Source of the DNA: Parvibaculum sp.
Lineage (GTDB): Bacteria > Pseudomonadota > Alphaproteobacteria > Parvibaculales > Parvibaculaceae
DNA: 64,000 nucleotides
Direction: 5' to 3'
Assembly: GCF_030694575.1 (NCBI RefSeq)
Contig: NZ_JAUYUS010000112.1
Location: 22,918-86,917, forward strand
Below the pieces are notes generated by a model. That model did no database searches, was not told the DNA's origin, and saw only the letters and a list, made by a program, of their open reading frames with translations. The translations under genes and the position numbers were made by a program. Every line of letters starts with the position of its first letter. The first letter of the stretch is position 1. This document shows, in pieces, positions 37,845 through 45,259 of this stretch.

Positions 37845-38462
37845 TCATCCTGAAGGGGTCGAGGTCTTGCGCTTCCATTTCGCGTAATCCGCGCCCGTGT
37901 CGATGTCCGGCAAGCTCTCCAGCATCGCCACGCTCATGCTCTGCCTACGGACATTCGCCACCGTGTCCGCCAGCGCATGTTCGCTCGACCAGCGCACGCC
38001 CTCGAAAATGTCATGTATGCGCGGCCGCCGCTTCAGGCCCACCAGCCAGTAGCCGCCATCCTCCGCCGGGCCGAACACCGCATCGTGCTGCCCCAGCGCC
38101 GCGAAAGCCGCCGCCACATGTTCCGCGCCGATGCCCGGAATATCCGCGCCGACAATCACCACGGGGCCCGGCGGCAGGTCGCGGAAAAGCCGTCCCATGC
38201 GGTGGCCGAGATCGCCCGGCCCCTGCGCGATGCGCGGAATGCCCTCCGGCCAGATGCCCTTCTCATGCACCGCCCGGTCCGGCGCCAGCGCCAGCACGGT
38301 CCGCCAGCGCGGATCGCCGCCGACGCGCCGGATCAGCCCCGCGCTCGCCCCGCGAAAGAACCGCAGTGCCTCGACGCCGCCAATATCCCGCGCCAGCCGC
38401 GTCTTCACACGGCCGATCAGCGGCGTCTTCGCCATGATGACGAGTTGCGGATCGAGGGACAT
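37845..38462 (-). CDS. TIGR04282-type glycosyltransferase (DUF2064)
   Basis: A 205-aa GT-A-fold protein of the DUF2064/TIGR04282 family. Diagnostic pieces are LVIMAKTPLIGRVKTRLARDIG at the N-terminus, VVIVGADIPGI, and FGPAEDGGYWLVGLKR. The family is usually found beside TIGR04283 glycosyltransferases, as here (the next minus-strand gene), and a role in glycolipid or arsenosugar-like metabolism has been proposed for some. It is convergent with mscL. Donor and acceptor are unknown. Confidence 0.85.
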   Translation of the reverse strand: MSLDPQLVIMAKTPLIGRVKTRLARDIGGVEALRFFRGASAGLIRRVGGDPRWRTVLALAPDRAVHEKGIWPEGIPRIAQGPGDLGHRMGRLFRDLPPGPVVIVGADIPGIGAEHVAAAFAALGQHDAVFGPAEDGGYWLVGLKRRPRIHDIFEGVRWSSEHALADTVANVRRQSMSVAMLESLPDIDTGADYAKWKRKTSTPSG

Positions 38463-38486
38463 GAGGTTGGAGACTTCCGTTTTTTC

Positions 38487-38661
38487 TTCCCACCCTCCCC
38501 CTGTGGGAGGGTCGACAAAATTCGAGCGGGACGCGAAGAATTTTTCGGGGAGGGGATGCAGCGGAAAATGTGAAAAATGACGGCCGATATAGCCGCGATG
38601 TCCCTACCCCTCCCCAAACGGCTTGCAGCCGTTTGACCCTCCCACAGGGGGAGGGTGGGAA
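38487..38661. repeat. Large composite inverted repeat (27-bp perfect arms)
   Basis: Arms 38487-38513 and 38635-38661 are exact reverse complements, with the core CACCCTCCCCCTGTGGGAGG. Between them are nested complements GGGGAGGGG and CCCCTCCCC, an AAATTC/GAATTT pair, and an internal hairpin AAACGGCT-TGC-AGCCGTTT. Related partial copies occur at about 39451-39476 and 45206-45232. It sits between the two glycosyltransferase genes and has no coding capacity. Confidence 0.85.
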
Positions 38662-38680
38662 ATCAAGAAAGCCGTCTCCC

Positions 38681-39388
38681 TCACCCGTACATCCGCGCAA
38701 TCACCCTTGGCGGCACGTGCAGATAATAAAGAGCGAGGCAGAAGAGATTGCGGAAGGAGCGCGCGACGAAGCCTTCCTTCAGGTAGCGCGCCGGGCTCGT
38801 CACGGCGAGCGTCCGCATCATGACGAGGCGGCGGCGCGGAATGCGGCGGACGAGATCGACATCCTCCATCAGCGGCAGATCGCGGAAGCCGCCCACGCGG
38901 TCATAGAGCCTGCGGTTCACCAGCAAGCCCTGGTCGCCGTAAGGCAGCCTGAACAAAAAGCAGCGCAGCCCCACCATCCGCTCGATGAAGCGCGCCCAGC
39001 CGGAAAAATCGTCCAGTGCGAAGCGGAACGCCGCCGCCATCTCGTGGTCGCGGAAGCGTCCGCTCTCGATCTGTTCGAAGAACTTCTCGACTTCGGAAAC
39101 CCAGCCGGGTTCCAGCACCGTGTCGGCATGGAGAAAGAGCAGCCAGTTGCCGCGCGCCGTCTTCGCGCCCGCCATGAGCTGCGTGCCCCGGCCGCGCTCG
39201 GCCTTGATGAGCTTCGCCCCCGCGGCCTCGACGATCTCCAGCGTCTCGTCGCTGGAGCCGCCATCGACCACGATCACTTCCTGCACCAGTCCGCGCACCG
39301 CCGCCGGCACCAGCGGCGCCAGCGTCCGGGTCAGGGTCTCTTCGGCATTCAGCGTGGGAATGATGACGCTCAACATGGCGCGCATCAT
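38681..39388 (-). CDS. TIGR04283-type family 2 glycosyltransferase
   Basis: A 235-aa GT2-fold enzyme. The N-terminus is LSVIIPTLNAEETLTRTL, the nucleotide-sugar loop is VIVVDGGSSDETLEIVE, and the DXD-like motif is in FLHADTVLEPGWV. LVNRRLYDRVGGFRDLPLMEDVDLVRR is conserved in this subfamily, and the C-terminal part contains RYLKEGFVARSFRNLFCLALYYL, suggesting membrane association. It pairs with the TIGR04282-type gene downstream. ATG 39388 used; ATG 39376 is also possible. Confidence 0.85.
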   Translation of the reverse strand: MMRAMLSVIIPTLNAEETLTRTLAPLVPAAVRGLVQEVIVVDGGSSDETLEIVEAAGAKLIKAERGRGTQLMAGAKTARGNWLLFLHADTVLEPGWVSEVEKFFEQIESGRFRDHEMAAAFRFALDDFSGWARFIERMVGLRCFLFRLPYGDQGLLVNRRLYDRVGGFRDLPLMEDVDLVRRIPRRRLVMMRTLAVTSPARYLKEGFVARSFRNLFCLALYYLHVPPRVIARMYG

Positions 39389-39484
39389 AGCGATCCAAAG
39401 GTTTTAGCCAACTGACGGCGCGGCCATTCCCGTGGAGAAAGCGCCTCTCCTTCCCGCCCTCCCCCTGTGGGGGTGAAGAACAAT

Positions 39485-39516
39485 GTTCTTGTTATGTTCT
39501 CATGCTGCGCTATACT
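39485..39516 (+). promoter_or_regulatory. LexA-type SOS box overlapping a promoter
   Basis: GTTC (39485-39488), seven bases, then GTTC (39496-39499) exactly matches the alphaproteobacterial LexA direct-repeat box GTTC-N7-GTTC. It overlaps a -35-like TTGTTA (39489-39494), which is 16 bp from a good -10 TATACT (39511-39516). The radical SAM start is 8 nt beyond the -10, so its mRNA would be almost leaderless. Confidence 0.6.
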
Positions 39517-39523
39517 CAATTCC

Positions 39524-40759
39524 ATGACGATGAGTCGCGACATAGCGCCCCCCGGCCGCCCCGTCCGCGCAAATGCCAATTCCCCGGTTGGCGCGCGTGA
39601 CGTTCAGCGGTCCCGCGGGCTCCCGGACCACAGCCCCTCCCCCCGTGGGGCCGCCCTCGTACCCCCGAGCGTCCGCGAGCCTATTCTGCCCGAGAGCGGC
39701 CGCCGCGGCCGGGGCGCGCTTACCAACAAGAGTGGCCGCTACGAGCCGCAGTCCCGCACGCAACTGGACGACGGCTGGGACACGATCGAGGAGGCGCCGC
39801 CGCCCCTCAAGACCCATGTGACGGAAGAGGCCGCGCGCAACATCATCACGCGCAATGCCTCGCCCGATATCGGTTTCGACCGCTCGATCAATGCCTATCG
39901 GGGCTGCGAGCATGGCTGCGTCTACTGTTTCGCGCGGCCCACCCATGCCTATATGGGCCTGTCGCCCGGGCTCGATTTCGAGAGCAAGCTGTTCGCCAAG
40001 CCGAACGCGGCGGAGCTTCTCCGCAAGGAGCTCGCGAAGCCCGGCTACAAGGTCGCGCCCATCGCGATGGGCACCAATACCGATCCCTACCAGCCGATCG
40101 AGCAGCGATACCGCATCACGCGCAGCCTTCTCGAAGTGCTCTCGGACTACAATCACCCGGTGACGATCCTCACGAAGTCGGCGCGCATCACGCGCGACCT
40201 CGACATCCTCACCTCGCTCGCTAAGCGCAACCTCGTCCGCGTCGCGCTCTCGGTCACGACGCTCGACCCGAAACTCGCCCGCGCGCTCGAGCCCCGCGCC
40301 TCCGCGCCCGCGCGCCGCATAGAGGCGATCCGCATTCTCTCCGAAGCCGGCATCCCCACCGGCGCCATGATCGCGCCGATCATTCCCGCGCTCAACGACG
40401 CCGAGATCGAAAAGCTTCTCACCGGCGTCGCCTATGCCGGCGCCGAAAGCGCCAACTTCGTCATCCTCCGCCTGCCGCTCGAAATCCGCGACCTCTTCGT
40501 CGAATGGCTGGAGGAACATGTGCCCGACCGCGCGTCCCGCGTCATGTCCCTCATCCGCCAGATGCGCGGCGGCAAGGACTACGACAGCACCTGGGGCGAA
40601 CGCCAGTCCGGCACCGGCCCCTACGCCTGGCAGATCGCGCGGCGCTTCGAAATCGCCTCGAAGAAACTCGGCCTCGACAAACGCCCCCTGGAATCCCGCG
40701 CCCTCGACTGCTCCCAATTCATGGTCCCCGGCAGAGGCAAGCAACTGGCACTGCTTTGA
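39524..40759 (+). CDS. Radical SAM protein, PA0069/Rv2578c-like
   Basis: A 411-aa radical SAM enzyme. The cluster motif CEHGCVYCFAR (CX3CX2C) is near residue 125, followed by THAYMGLSPGLDFESKLFAK and the SAM-binding barrel pieces IAMGTNTDPYQPIEQRYRITR and TILTKSARITRDLDIL. The family (COG1533, annotated as photolyase-like) has no established reaction. The N-terminal 70 residues are Pro/Arg-rich and poorly conserved-looking. ATG 39524 follows a promoter with a LexA box, suggesting DNA-damage induction. Confidence 0.88.
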   Translation: MTMSRDIAPPGRPVRANANSPVGARDVQRSRGLPDHSPSPRGAALVPPSVREPILPESGRRGRGALTNKSGRYEPQSRTQLDDGWDTIEEAPPPLKTHVTEEAARNIITRNASPDIGFDRSINAYRGCEHGCVYCFARPTHAYMGLSPGLDFESKLFAKPNAAELLRKELAKPGYKVAPIAMGTNTDPYQPIEQRYRITRSLLEVLSDYNHPVTILTKSARITRDLDILTSLAKRNLVRVALSVTTLDPKLARALEPRASAPARRIEAIRILSEAGIPTGAMIAPIIPALNDAEIEKLLTGVAYAGAESANFVILRLPLEIRDLFVEWLEEHVPDRASRVMSLIRQMRGGKDYDSTWGERQSGTGPYAWQIARRFEIASKKLGLDKRPLESRALDCSQFMVPGRGKQLALL

Positions 40760-40781
40760 GGGAGCAAAACTAAAAATAAAG

Positions 40782-40810
40782 TGTCACCCCGGCGAAAGCC
40801 GGGGTCCATG
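40782..40810 (+). repeat. REP palindrome, copy A (left end of GIY-YIG unit)
   Basis: A 29-bp element with hairpin core CCCCGGCGAAAGCCGGGG, bounded by TGTCA and TCCATG. It is the exact reverse complement of copy B at 41119-41147, so the pair forms perfect terminal inverted repeats around the nuclease gene. Confidence 0.9.
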
Positions 40811-40827
40811 TGCGGAACGGCAAACAG

Positions 40828-41115
40828 ATGAGTTACTTCGTCTACATCCTCACCAATCAACGAAACGGCACTCTCTATGTCGGCGTGACAAACGACATCG
40901 CGCGGCGCGCATGGGAACATCGCGAAGGAACAGGTTCGCAGTTCACCCGGAAATACGGCGTGCATCGTCTCGTCTATGCCGAAACGCATGACGATGCGGA
41001 GCAGGCCATCCGAAGGGAAAAAGCGCTCAAGGAATGGAAGCGAGACTGGAAGATCGAGTTGATCGAAGGCGCCAATCCGAACTGGAACGACCTCACCGAC
41101 ACGCTGAACCGGTAA
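40828..41115 (+). CDS. Small GIY-YIG endonuclease-domain protein (COG2827)
   Basis: A 95-aa single-domain GIY-YIG protein. The GIY part is SYFVYILTN, the YIG part is TLYVGVTNDIARRAWEHR with the conserved Arg, and further family residues lie in GVHRLVYAE and AIRREKALKEWKRDWKIELIE, which contains candidate catalytic Glu. It looks complete, not degraded. ATG 40828 lies 17 nt after REP copy A, and the TAA stop is 3 nt before copy B, so the gene fills the space between two identical inverted repeats. Biological role of this family is unknown; a DNA nicking activity is the family expectation. Confidence 0.9.
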   Translation: MSYFVYILTNQRNGTLYVGVTNDIARRAWEHREGTGSQFTRKYGVHRLVYAETHDDAEQAIRREKALKEWKRDWKIELIEGANPNWNDLTDTLNR

Positions 41116-41118
41116 GCC

Positions 41119-41147
41119 CATGGACCCCGGCTTTCGCCGGGGTGACA
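41119..41147 (-). repeat. REP palindrome, copy B (right end of GIY-YIG unit)
   Basis: Exact reverse complement of copy A. It starts 3 nt after the GIY-YIG stop codon and may double as its transcription terminator. It also faces copy C 26 nt further on, forming an inverted doublet. Confidence 0.9.
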
Positions 41148-41173
41148 TCTTTAGGTTGGATGTAAAAATAACC

Positions 41174-41202
41174 TGTCATCCCGGCGAAAGCCGGGATCCA
41201 TG
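41174..41202 (+). repeat. REP palindrome, copy C
   Basis: Variant core ATCCCGGCGAAAGCCGGGAT in the same orientation as copy A. With copy B extended to AAGCCCATGG, the two arms match at 32 of 34 positions, giving a long REPIN-like hairpin at about 41114-41207. The remainder of the gap to 41320 holds nothing else identifiable. Confidence 0.88.
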
Positions 41203-41320
41203 GGCTTCCATCCCGATAACGAGGCATGAAAAGGCATTCCGGTAAAATCCGGCATTCCCCTTCCCCGCACGCCGGACTCGCGGCACACTCCGGCCCATGC
41301 CGCTGCCCGCGAAAAACCTC

Positions 41321-41791
41321 TCAGTCACCTTCCTTCGGGACGGGGGCAATCAACCGATCGTGCAGCTTCCGGATGCTCTCATTGAGCTGGCCTAGTTCGT
41401 CCTCGGACAGACCAATCCGCGCGGCCAGGTTGGCGCTCACGCGGCCGGCCACTTTCCGCAACTCCCTGCCCTTGTCCAAGAGGCCGATCATGACCTGACG
41501 CTCATCCTCCGGATTGCGGATGCGGGTGAGATAGCCGCCGGCTTCGAGCCGCTTCAGCAGCGGGGTCATGGTGCTGGTCTCAAGCCGGAGCTGGGCGGCG
41601 AGTTCGCCGACGGGCCGGTTGTCCCGCTCCCAGAGAAGGTTGAGCACCAGATACTGCGCATAAGTGATGCCGAGTTCATCCAGCACGACTTTATGAATGC
41701 GCTGGATTTCGAGGTTCGTTCCATAAATCCAGAGACAGATGTGATCGTCGAGCGGCGGCGGAAAGTCGGGCTTCGGATTGCGCTTGGTCAT
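41321..41791 (-). CDS. MarR-family regulator, OhrR-like
   Basis: A 156-aa winged-helix repressor. The N-terminus carries the single conserved Cys19 of OhrR-type peroxide sensors in LDDHICLWIYGTNLEIQRIHK. The DNA-binding part is LGITYAQYLVLNLLWERDNR with PVGELAAQLRLETSTMTPLL and LLKRLEAGGYLTRIRNPEDERQVMIGL, typical of OhrR. No other Cys is present, suggesting a one-Cys sensor. ATG 41791 has AGGA about 8 nt upstream; ATG 41800 is too close to it. It is divergent from an alpha/beta hydrolase with repeated operators between them. Its target is not an Ohr protein here. Confidence 0.88.
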   Translation of the reverse strand: MTKRNPKPDFPPPLDDHICLWIYGTNLEIQRIHKVVLDELGITYAQYLVLNLLWERDNRPVGELAAQLRLETSTMTPLLKRLEAGGYLTRIRNPEDERQVMIGLLDKGRELRKVAGRVSANLAARIGLSEDELGQLNESIRKLHDRLIAPVPKEGD

Positions 41792-41828
41792 CTCTCTCAT
41801 TCCTCACTTGTAACGTCAGGCAAACTTT

Positions 41829-41920
41829 TATCGCGAAATTCTCTATCGCGATAGAAATAATTGTTGACGAGAAAAGAGCAACCCCCTATCTGTTCCTTAT
41901 CGCGATAACAATTATCGCGG
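41829..41920. promoter_or_regulatory. TATCGCGA operator array and hydrolase promoter
   Basis: Four TATCGCG elements lie at 41829, 41844, 41898 and 41913. Two are perfect palindromes: CTATCGCGATAG (41843-41854) and TTATCGCGATAA (41897-41908). Between them is a good plus-strand promoter, TTGACG (41864-41869) and TATCTG (41887-41892) with 17-bp spacing. The third element would sit at the start site. This is the expected layout for a MarR protein repressing both itself and the hydrolase. Confidence 0.8.
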
Positions 41921-41939
41921 CATATTTAAGGAGCTCAAA

Positions 41940-42875
41940 ATGCTGAAATCCCTTCTTTCCGCGGTCGCCCTGATCTCCCTTGCGGCCTGCGACGCCCCTG
42001 CAACCAATTCCGGCTCCAAAACCTCAACTCAGGAAAATACGCACATGTCCACGATCACCACCAAGGACGGCAACCAGCTCTATTACAAGGATTGGGGCCC
42101 GAAAGACGCCCAGCCCATCGTCTTCCACCATGGCTGGCCGCTGACCTCCGACGACTGGGACAACCAGATGCTGTTCTTCCTCTCGAACGGCTACCGTGTG
42201 GTCGCCTTCGACCGCCGCGGCCAGGGCCGCTCGACCCAGACGGACACCGGCCATGACATGGACACCTTCGCGTCCGATACGGCCGACCTCGTCGCCGCGC
42301 TCGACCTGAAGAACACGGTTCAGATCGGCCACTCCACCGGCGGCGGCGTTGTCGCCCGCTACGTGGCGCAGGCAGAGCCGGGCCGCGTGTCCAAGGCCGT
42401 CCTGATCGGCGCTATCACACCGATCCTCGGCAAAACGGAATCGAACCCCACCGGCATCCCGCTGGAAGTGTTCGACGGCTTCCGAAAGGCGCTGATCGAC
42501 AACCGGTCGCAGTACTATCTCGATCTGCCCTCCGGCCCGTTCTACGGCTTCAACCGCCCGGGCGCGGAAGTCAGCCAGGGTCTGATCCAGAACTGGTGGC
42601 GCCAGGGCATGGCCGGCAGCGCGAAGGCGCAGCTCGACACGATCACGGCCTTCTCGGAGACGGACTTCACCGAAGACCTGAAGGCAATCACTGTGCCGGT
42701 TCTCGTGTTGCACGGTGAGGACGACCAGATCGTGCCGGTCGATGAAACGGCGCGCCGGGCGGTTGCCCTGCTCCCGAATGGCAGCCTGAAGACCTATCCC
42801 GGTCTGCCGCATGGCCTCTTCGCCACCCATCCGGACGTGGTCAACGCCGACCTGCTGGCGTTCATCCGGAACTGA
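41940..42875 (+). CDS. Exported alpha/beta hydrolase, haloperoxidase-like, lipoprotein
   Basis: A 311-aa alpha/beta-fold hydrolase fused to a lipoprotein signal, MLKSLLSAVALISLAACDAP with lipobox LAAC (Cys18). The catalytic domain from about residue 36 (MSTITTKDGNQLYYKDW) resembles cofactor-free chloroperoxidases/esterases: FHHGWPLTSDDWDNQM, VVAFDRRGQGRS, nucleophile Ser in IGHSTGGGVVARY, acid in LHGEDDQIVPV and His in GLPHGLFATHP. AAGGAG precedes ATG 41940, supporting the signal-bearing form. It is controlled by the divergent MarR protein. A strong terminator follows. Natural substrate unknown; organic peroxide or ester detoxification is possible. Confidence 0.9.
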   Translation: MLKSLLSAVALISLAACDAPATNSGSKTSTQENTHMSTITTKDGNQLYYKDWGPKDAQPIVFHHGWPLTSDDWDNQMLFFLSNGYRVVAFDRRGQGRSTQTDTGHDMDTFASDTADLVAALDLKNTVQIGHSTGGGVVARYVAQAEPGRVSKAVLIGAITPILGKTESNPTGIPLEVFDGFRKALIDNRSQYYLDLPSGPFYGFNRPGAEVSQGLIQNWWRQGMAGSAKAQLDTITAFSETDFTEDLKAITVPVLVLHGEDDQIVPVDETARRAVALLPNGSLKTYPGLPHGLFATHPDVVNADLLAFIRN

Positions 42876-42899
42876 GGCAAACCCTCAACCGGATGGAAG

Positions 42900-42928
42900 C
42901 CGGGCCGCAGCAATGCGGCCCGGTTTTT
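42900..42928 (+). terminator. Rho-independent terminator after the hydrolase
   Basis: CCGGGCCGC-AGCAAT-GCGGCCCGG, a perfect 9-bp stem, is followed by TTTTT. Confidence 0.92.
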
Positions 42929-43000
42929 CTATAACCTGATGAAAGCGGGAGAGGATCGCCGGCCTTCCCTCTCCCCTGCGCTTGCGGCACACTCCGCCCC

Positions 43001-43723
43001 ATGCCGCCGCCTGCAAAAAAACCTGCGCCGAAAAAGAAGCCCGCATCGCTTCTGCCCGATTTCCGTTTCGAGATCGAGGAAGGTGCGCCGGGCCGTATCG
43101 TTTGCGGCGTCGACGAGGCGGGGCGCGGGCCGCTTGCCGGGCCGGTCGTTGCCGCCGCCGTCGTCATCGACCTCACGCGCTGCCCCGAAGGGCTCAACGA
43201 TTCCAAGAAGCTCGATGCCGCGCGCCGCGCCGATCTTCTCGCCGAGCTCGCGGACTGCGCCGAAATCGGCGTCGGCATCGCCAGCGTCGAGGAGATCGAC
43301 GAGATCAACATTCTCCACGCCACCATGCTCGCCATGACGCGCGCCGTCGCGTCGCTCCCCCGCGCGCCGCATATCGCCCTCATCGACGGCAACCGCTGTC
43401 CGCCGTCGCTCGCCTGCGCGTCCCGCGCCATCATCGGCGGCGATGCGCTGGCGCGCTCCATCGCCGCCGCCTCCATCGTCGCCAAGGTCACGCGCGACCG
43501 GATGATGGCCGCGCTCGCCGAAGCGCATCCGGGCTACGGCTTCGAAAAACACATGGGCTATTCGACGCCGGCGCATTTCGATGCGCTTTCGCGCCTCGGG
43601 CCTTGCGCGATCCACCGCCGCTCCTTCGCGCCGGTACGCAAGATGTTGAGTCCCGGCCTCGAAGAGGGACTCGATCTTGTGTCCGGCGAATCCGTTAACC
43701 TCTTGATTCAAAAAGCTTATTGA
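43001..43723 (+). CDS. rnhB: Ribonuclease HII
   Basis: A 240-aa endonuclease that cuts RNA in RNA/DNA hybrids and removes ribonucleotides from DNA. The signature is [26 protein letters not shown] with Asp-Glu metal ligands (near residues 39-40). Others are [12 protein letters not shown], the Asp in [12 protein letters not shown], and [12 protein letters not shown] with [20 protein letters not shown] Lys-rich N-terminal extension of about 25 residues precedes the domain. It is followed closely by ccrM. Confidence 0.95.
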   Translation: MPPPAKKPAPKKKPASLLPDFRFEIEEGAPGRIVCGVDEAGRGPLAGPVVAAAVVIDLTRCPEGLNDSKKLDAARRADLLAELADCAEIGVGIASVEEIDEINILHATMLAMTRAVASLPRAPHIALIDGNRCPPSLACASRAIIGGDALARSIAAASIVAKVTRDRMMAALAEAHPGYGFEKHMGYSTPAHFDALSRLGPCAIHRRSFAPVRKMLSPGLEEGLDLVSGESVNLLIQKAY

Positions 43724-43743
43724 CCGCGAATCCGCGCTGACTC
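43688..43743. promoter_or_regulatory. Cluster of four GANTC sites at the ccrM leader
   Basis: GAATC at 43688 and 43728, GATTC at 43705 and GACTC at 43739 lie within 56 bp at the end of rnhB and just before ccrM. GANTC is the target of the CcrM enzyme encoded next. A GTTAACC half-site resembling CtrA motifs is at 43694-43700. Methylation-dependent autoregulation is plausible. Confidence 0.65.
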
Positions 43744-43747
43744 ATGA

Positions 43748-44884
<1,137 letters not shown>

Positions 44885-44891
44885 AAAGCAT

Positions 44892-44977
44892 TCGTCATTG
44901 CGAGCGCAGCGAAGCAATCCAGGGCCACCCAGCAAGACTGGATTGCTTCGTCGGCTGACGCCTCCTCGCAATGACGA
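44892..44977. repeat. Palindromic CATTGCGAG-type repeat
   Basis: An 86-bp imperfect palindrome beginning TCGTCATTGCGAGCGCAGCG and ending TCCTCGCAATGACGA, with GAAGCAATCCAG facing CTGGATTGCTTC. This is a widespread alphaproteobacterial intergenic repeat of a different family from the CCGGCGAAAGCCGG elements. It lies right after ccrM. Confidence 0.85.
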
Positions 44978-45010
44978 TTTTATGTTCCGCCTGCCCCCCA
45001 AAACAAAAAT

Positions 45011-45168
45011 TGTCACCCCGGCGAAAGCCGGGGCCCATTGGTTCCCTCAGCAAGCGTTGCGGGGTTCTGCCTTCATCAAAAGTGTCATCCCGGGATTCAT
45101 TCCCGGGACCCATTGGTTTTTCGTTTCATGGCGATGTGGATTGGATCCCGGCTTTCGCCGGGATGACA
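45011..45168. repeat. Three REP palindromes in the ccrM-mutY gap
   Basis: Copy E (45011-45041) has core CCCCGGCGAAAGCCGGGG in the orientation of copy A. Copy F (45083-45116) has a changed loop, ATCCCGGGATTCATTCCCGG. Copy G (45142-45168) is inverted with core ATCCCGGCTTTCGCCGGGAT. They belong to the family flanking the GIY-YIG gene. Together with the neighbouring CATTGCGAG repeat and a partial GGGGAGGG repeat at 45206-45232, they fill the 375-bp gap; no gene is present. Confidence 0.88.
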
Positions 45169-45259
45169 ATTCTTTTTTATAATCCGTACACAACCAAATT
45201 CCGCCTTCCCACTCTCCCCTGGGGGGAGGGTAGAAGAAAGGCAGTACACAGAATAAATC

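Noticed and set aside
40828..41115. GIY-YIG gene as a homing endonuclease inside an intron
   Set aside because: It lies between genes, not inside one, and no intron structure or split host gene is visible.
41226..41498. 90-aa plus-strand frame
   Set aside because: Overlaps the 3' half of the MarR gene in antisense and resembles no protein.
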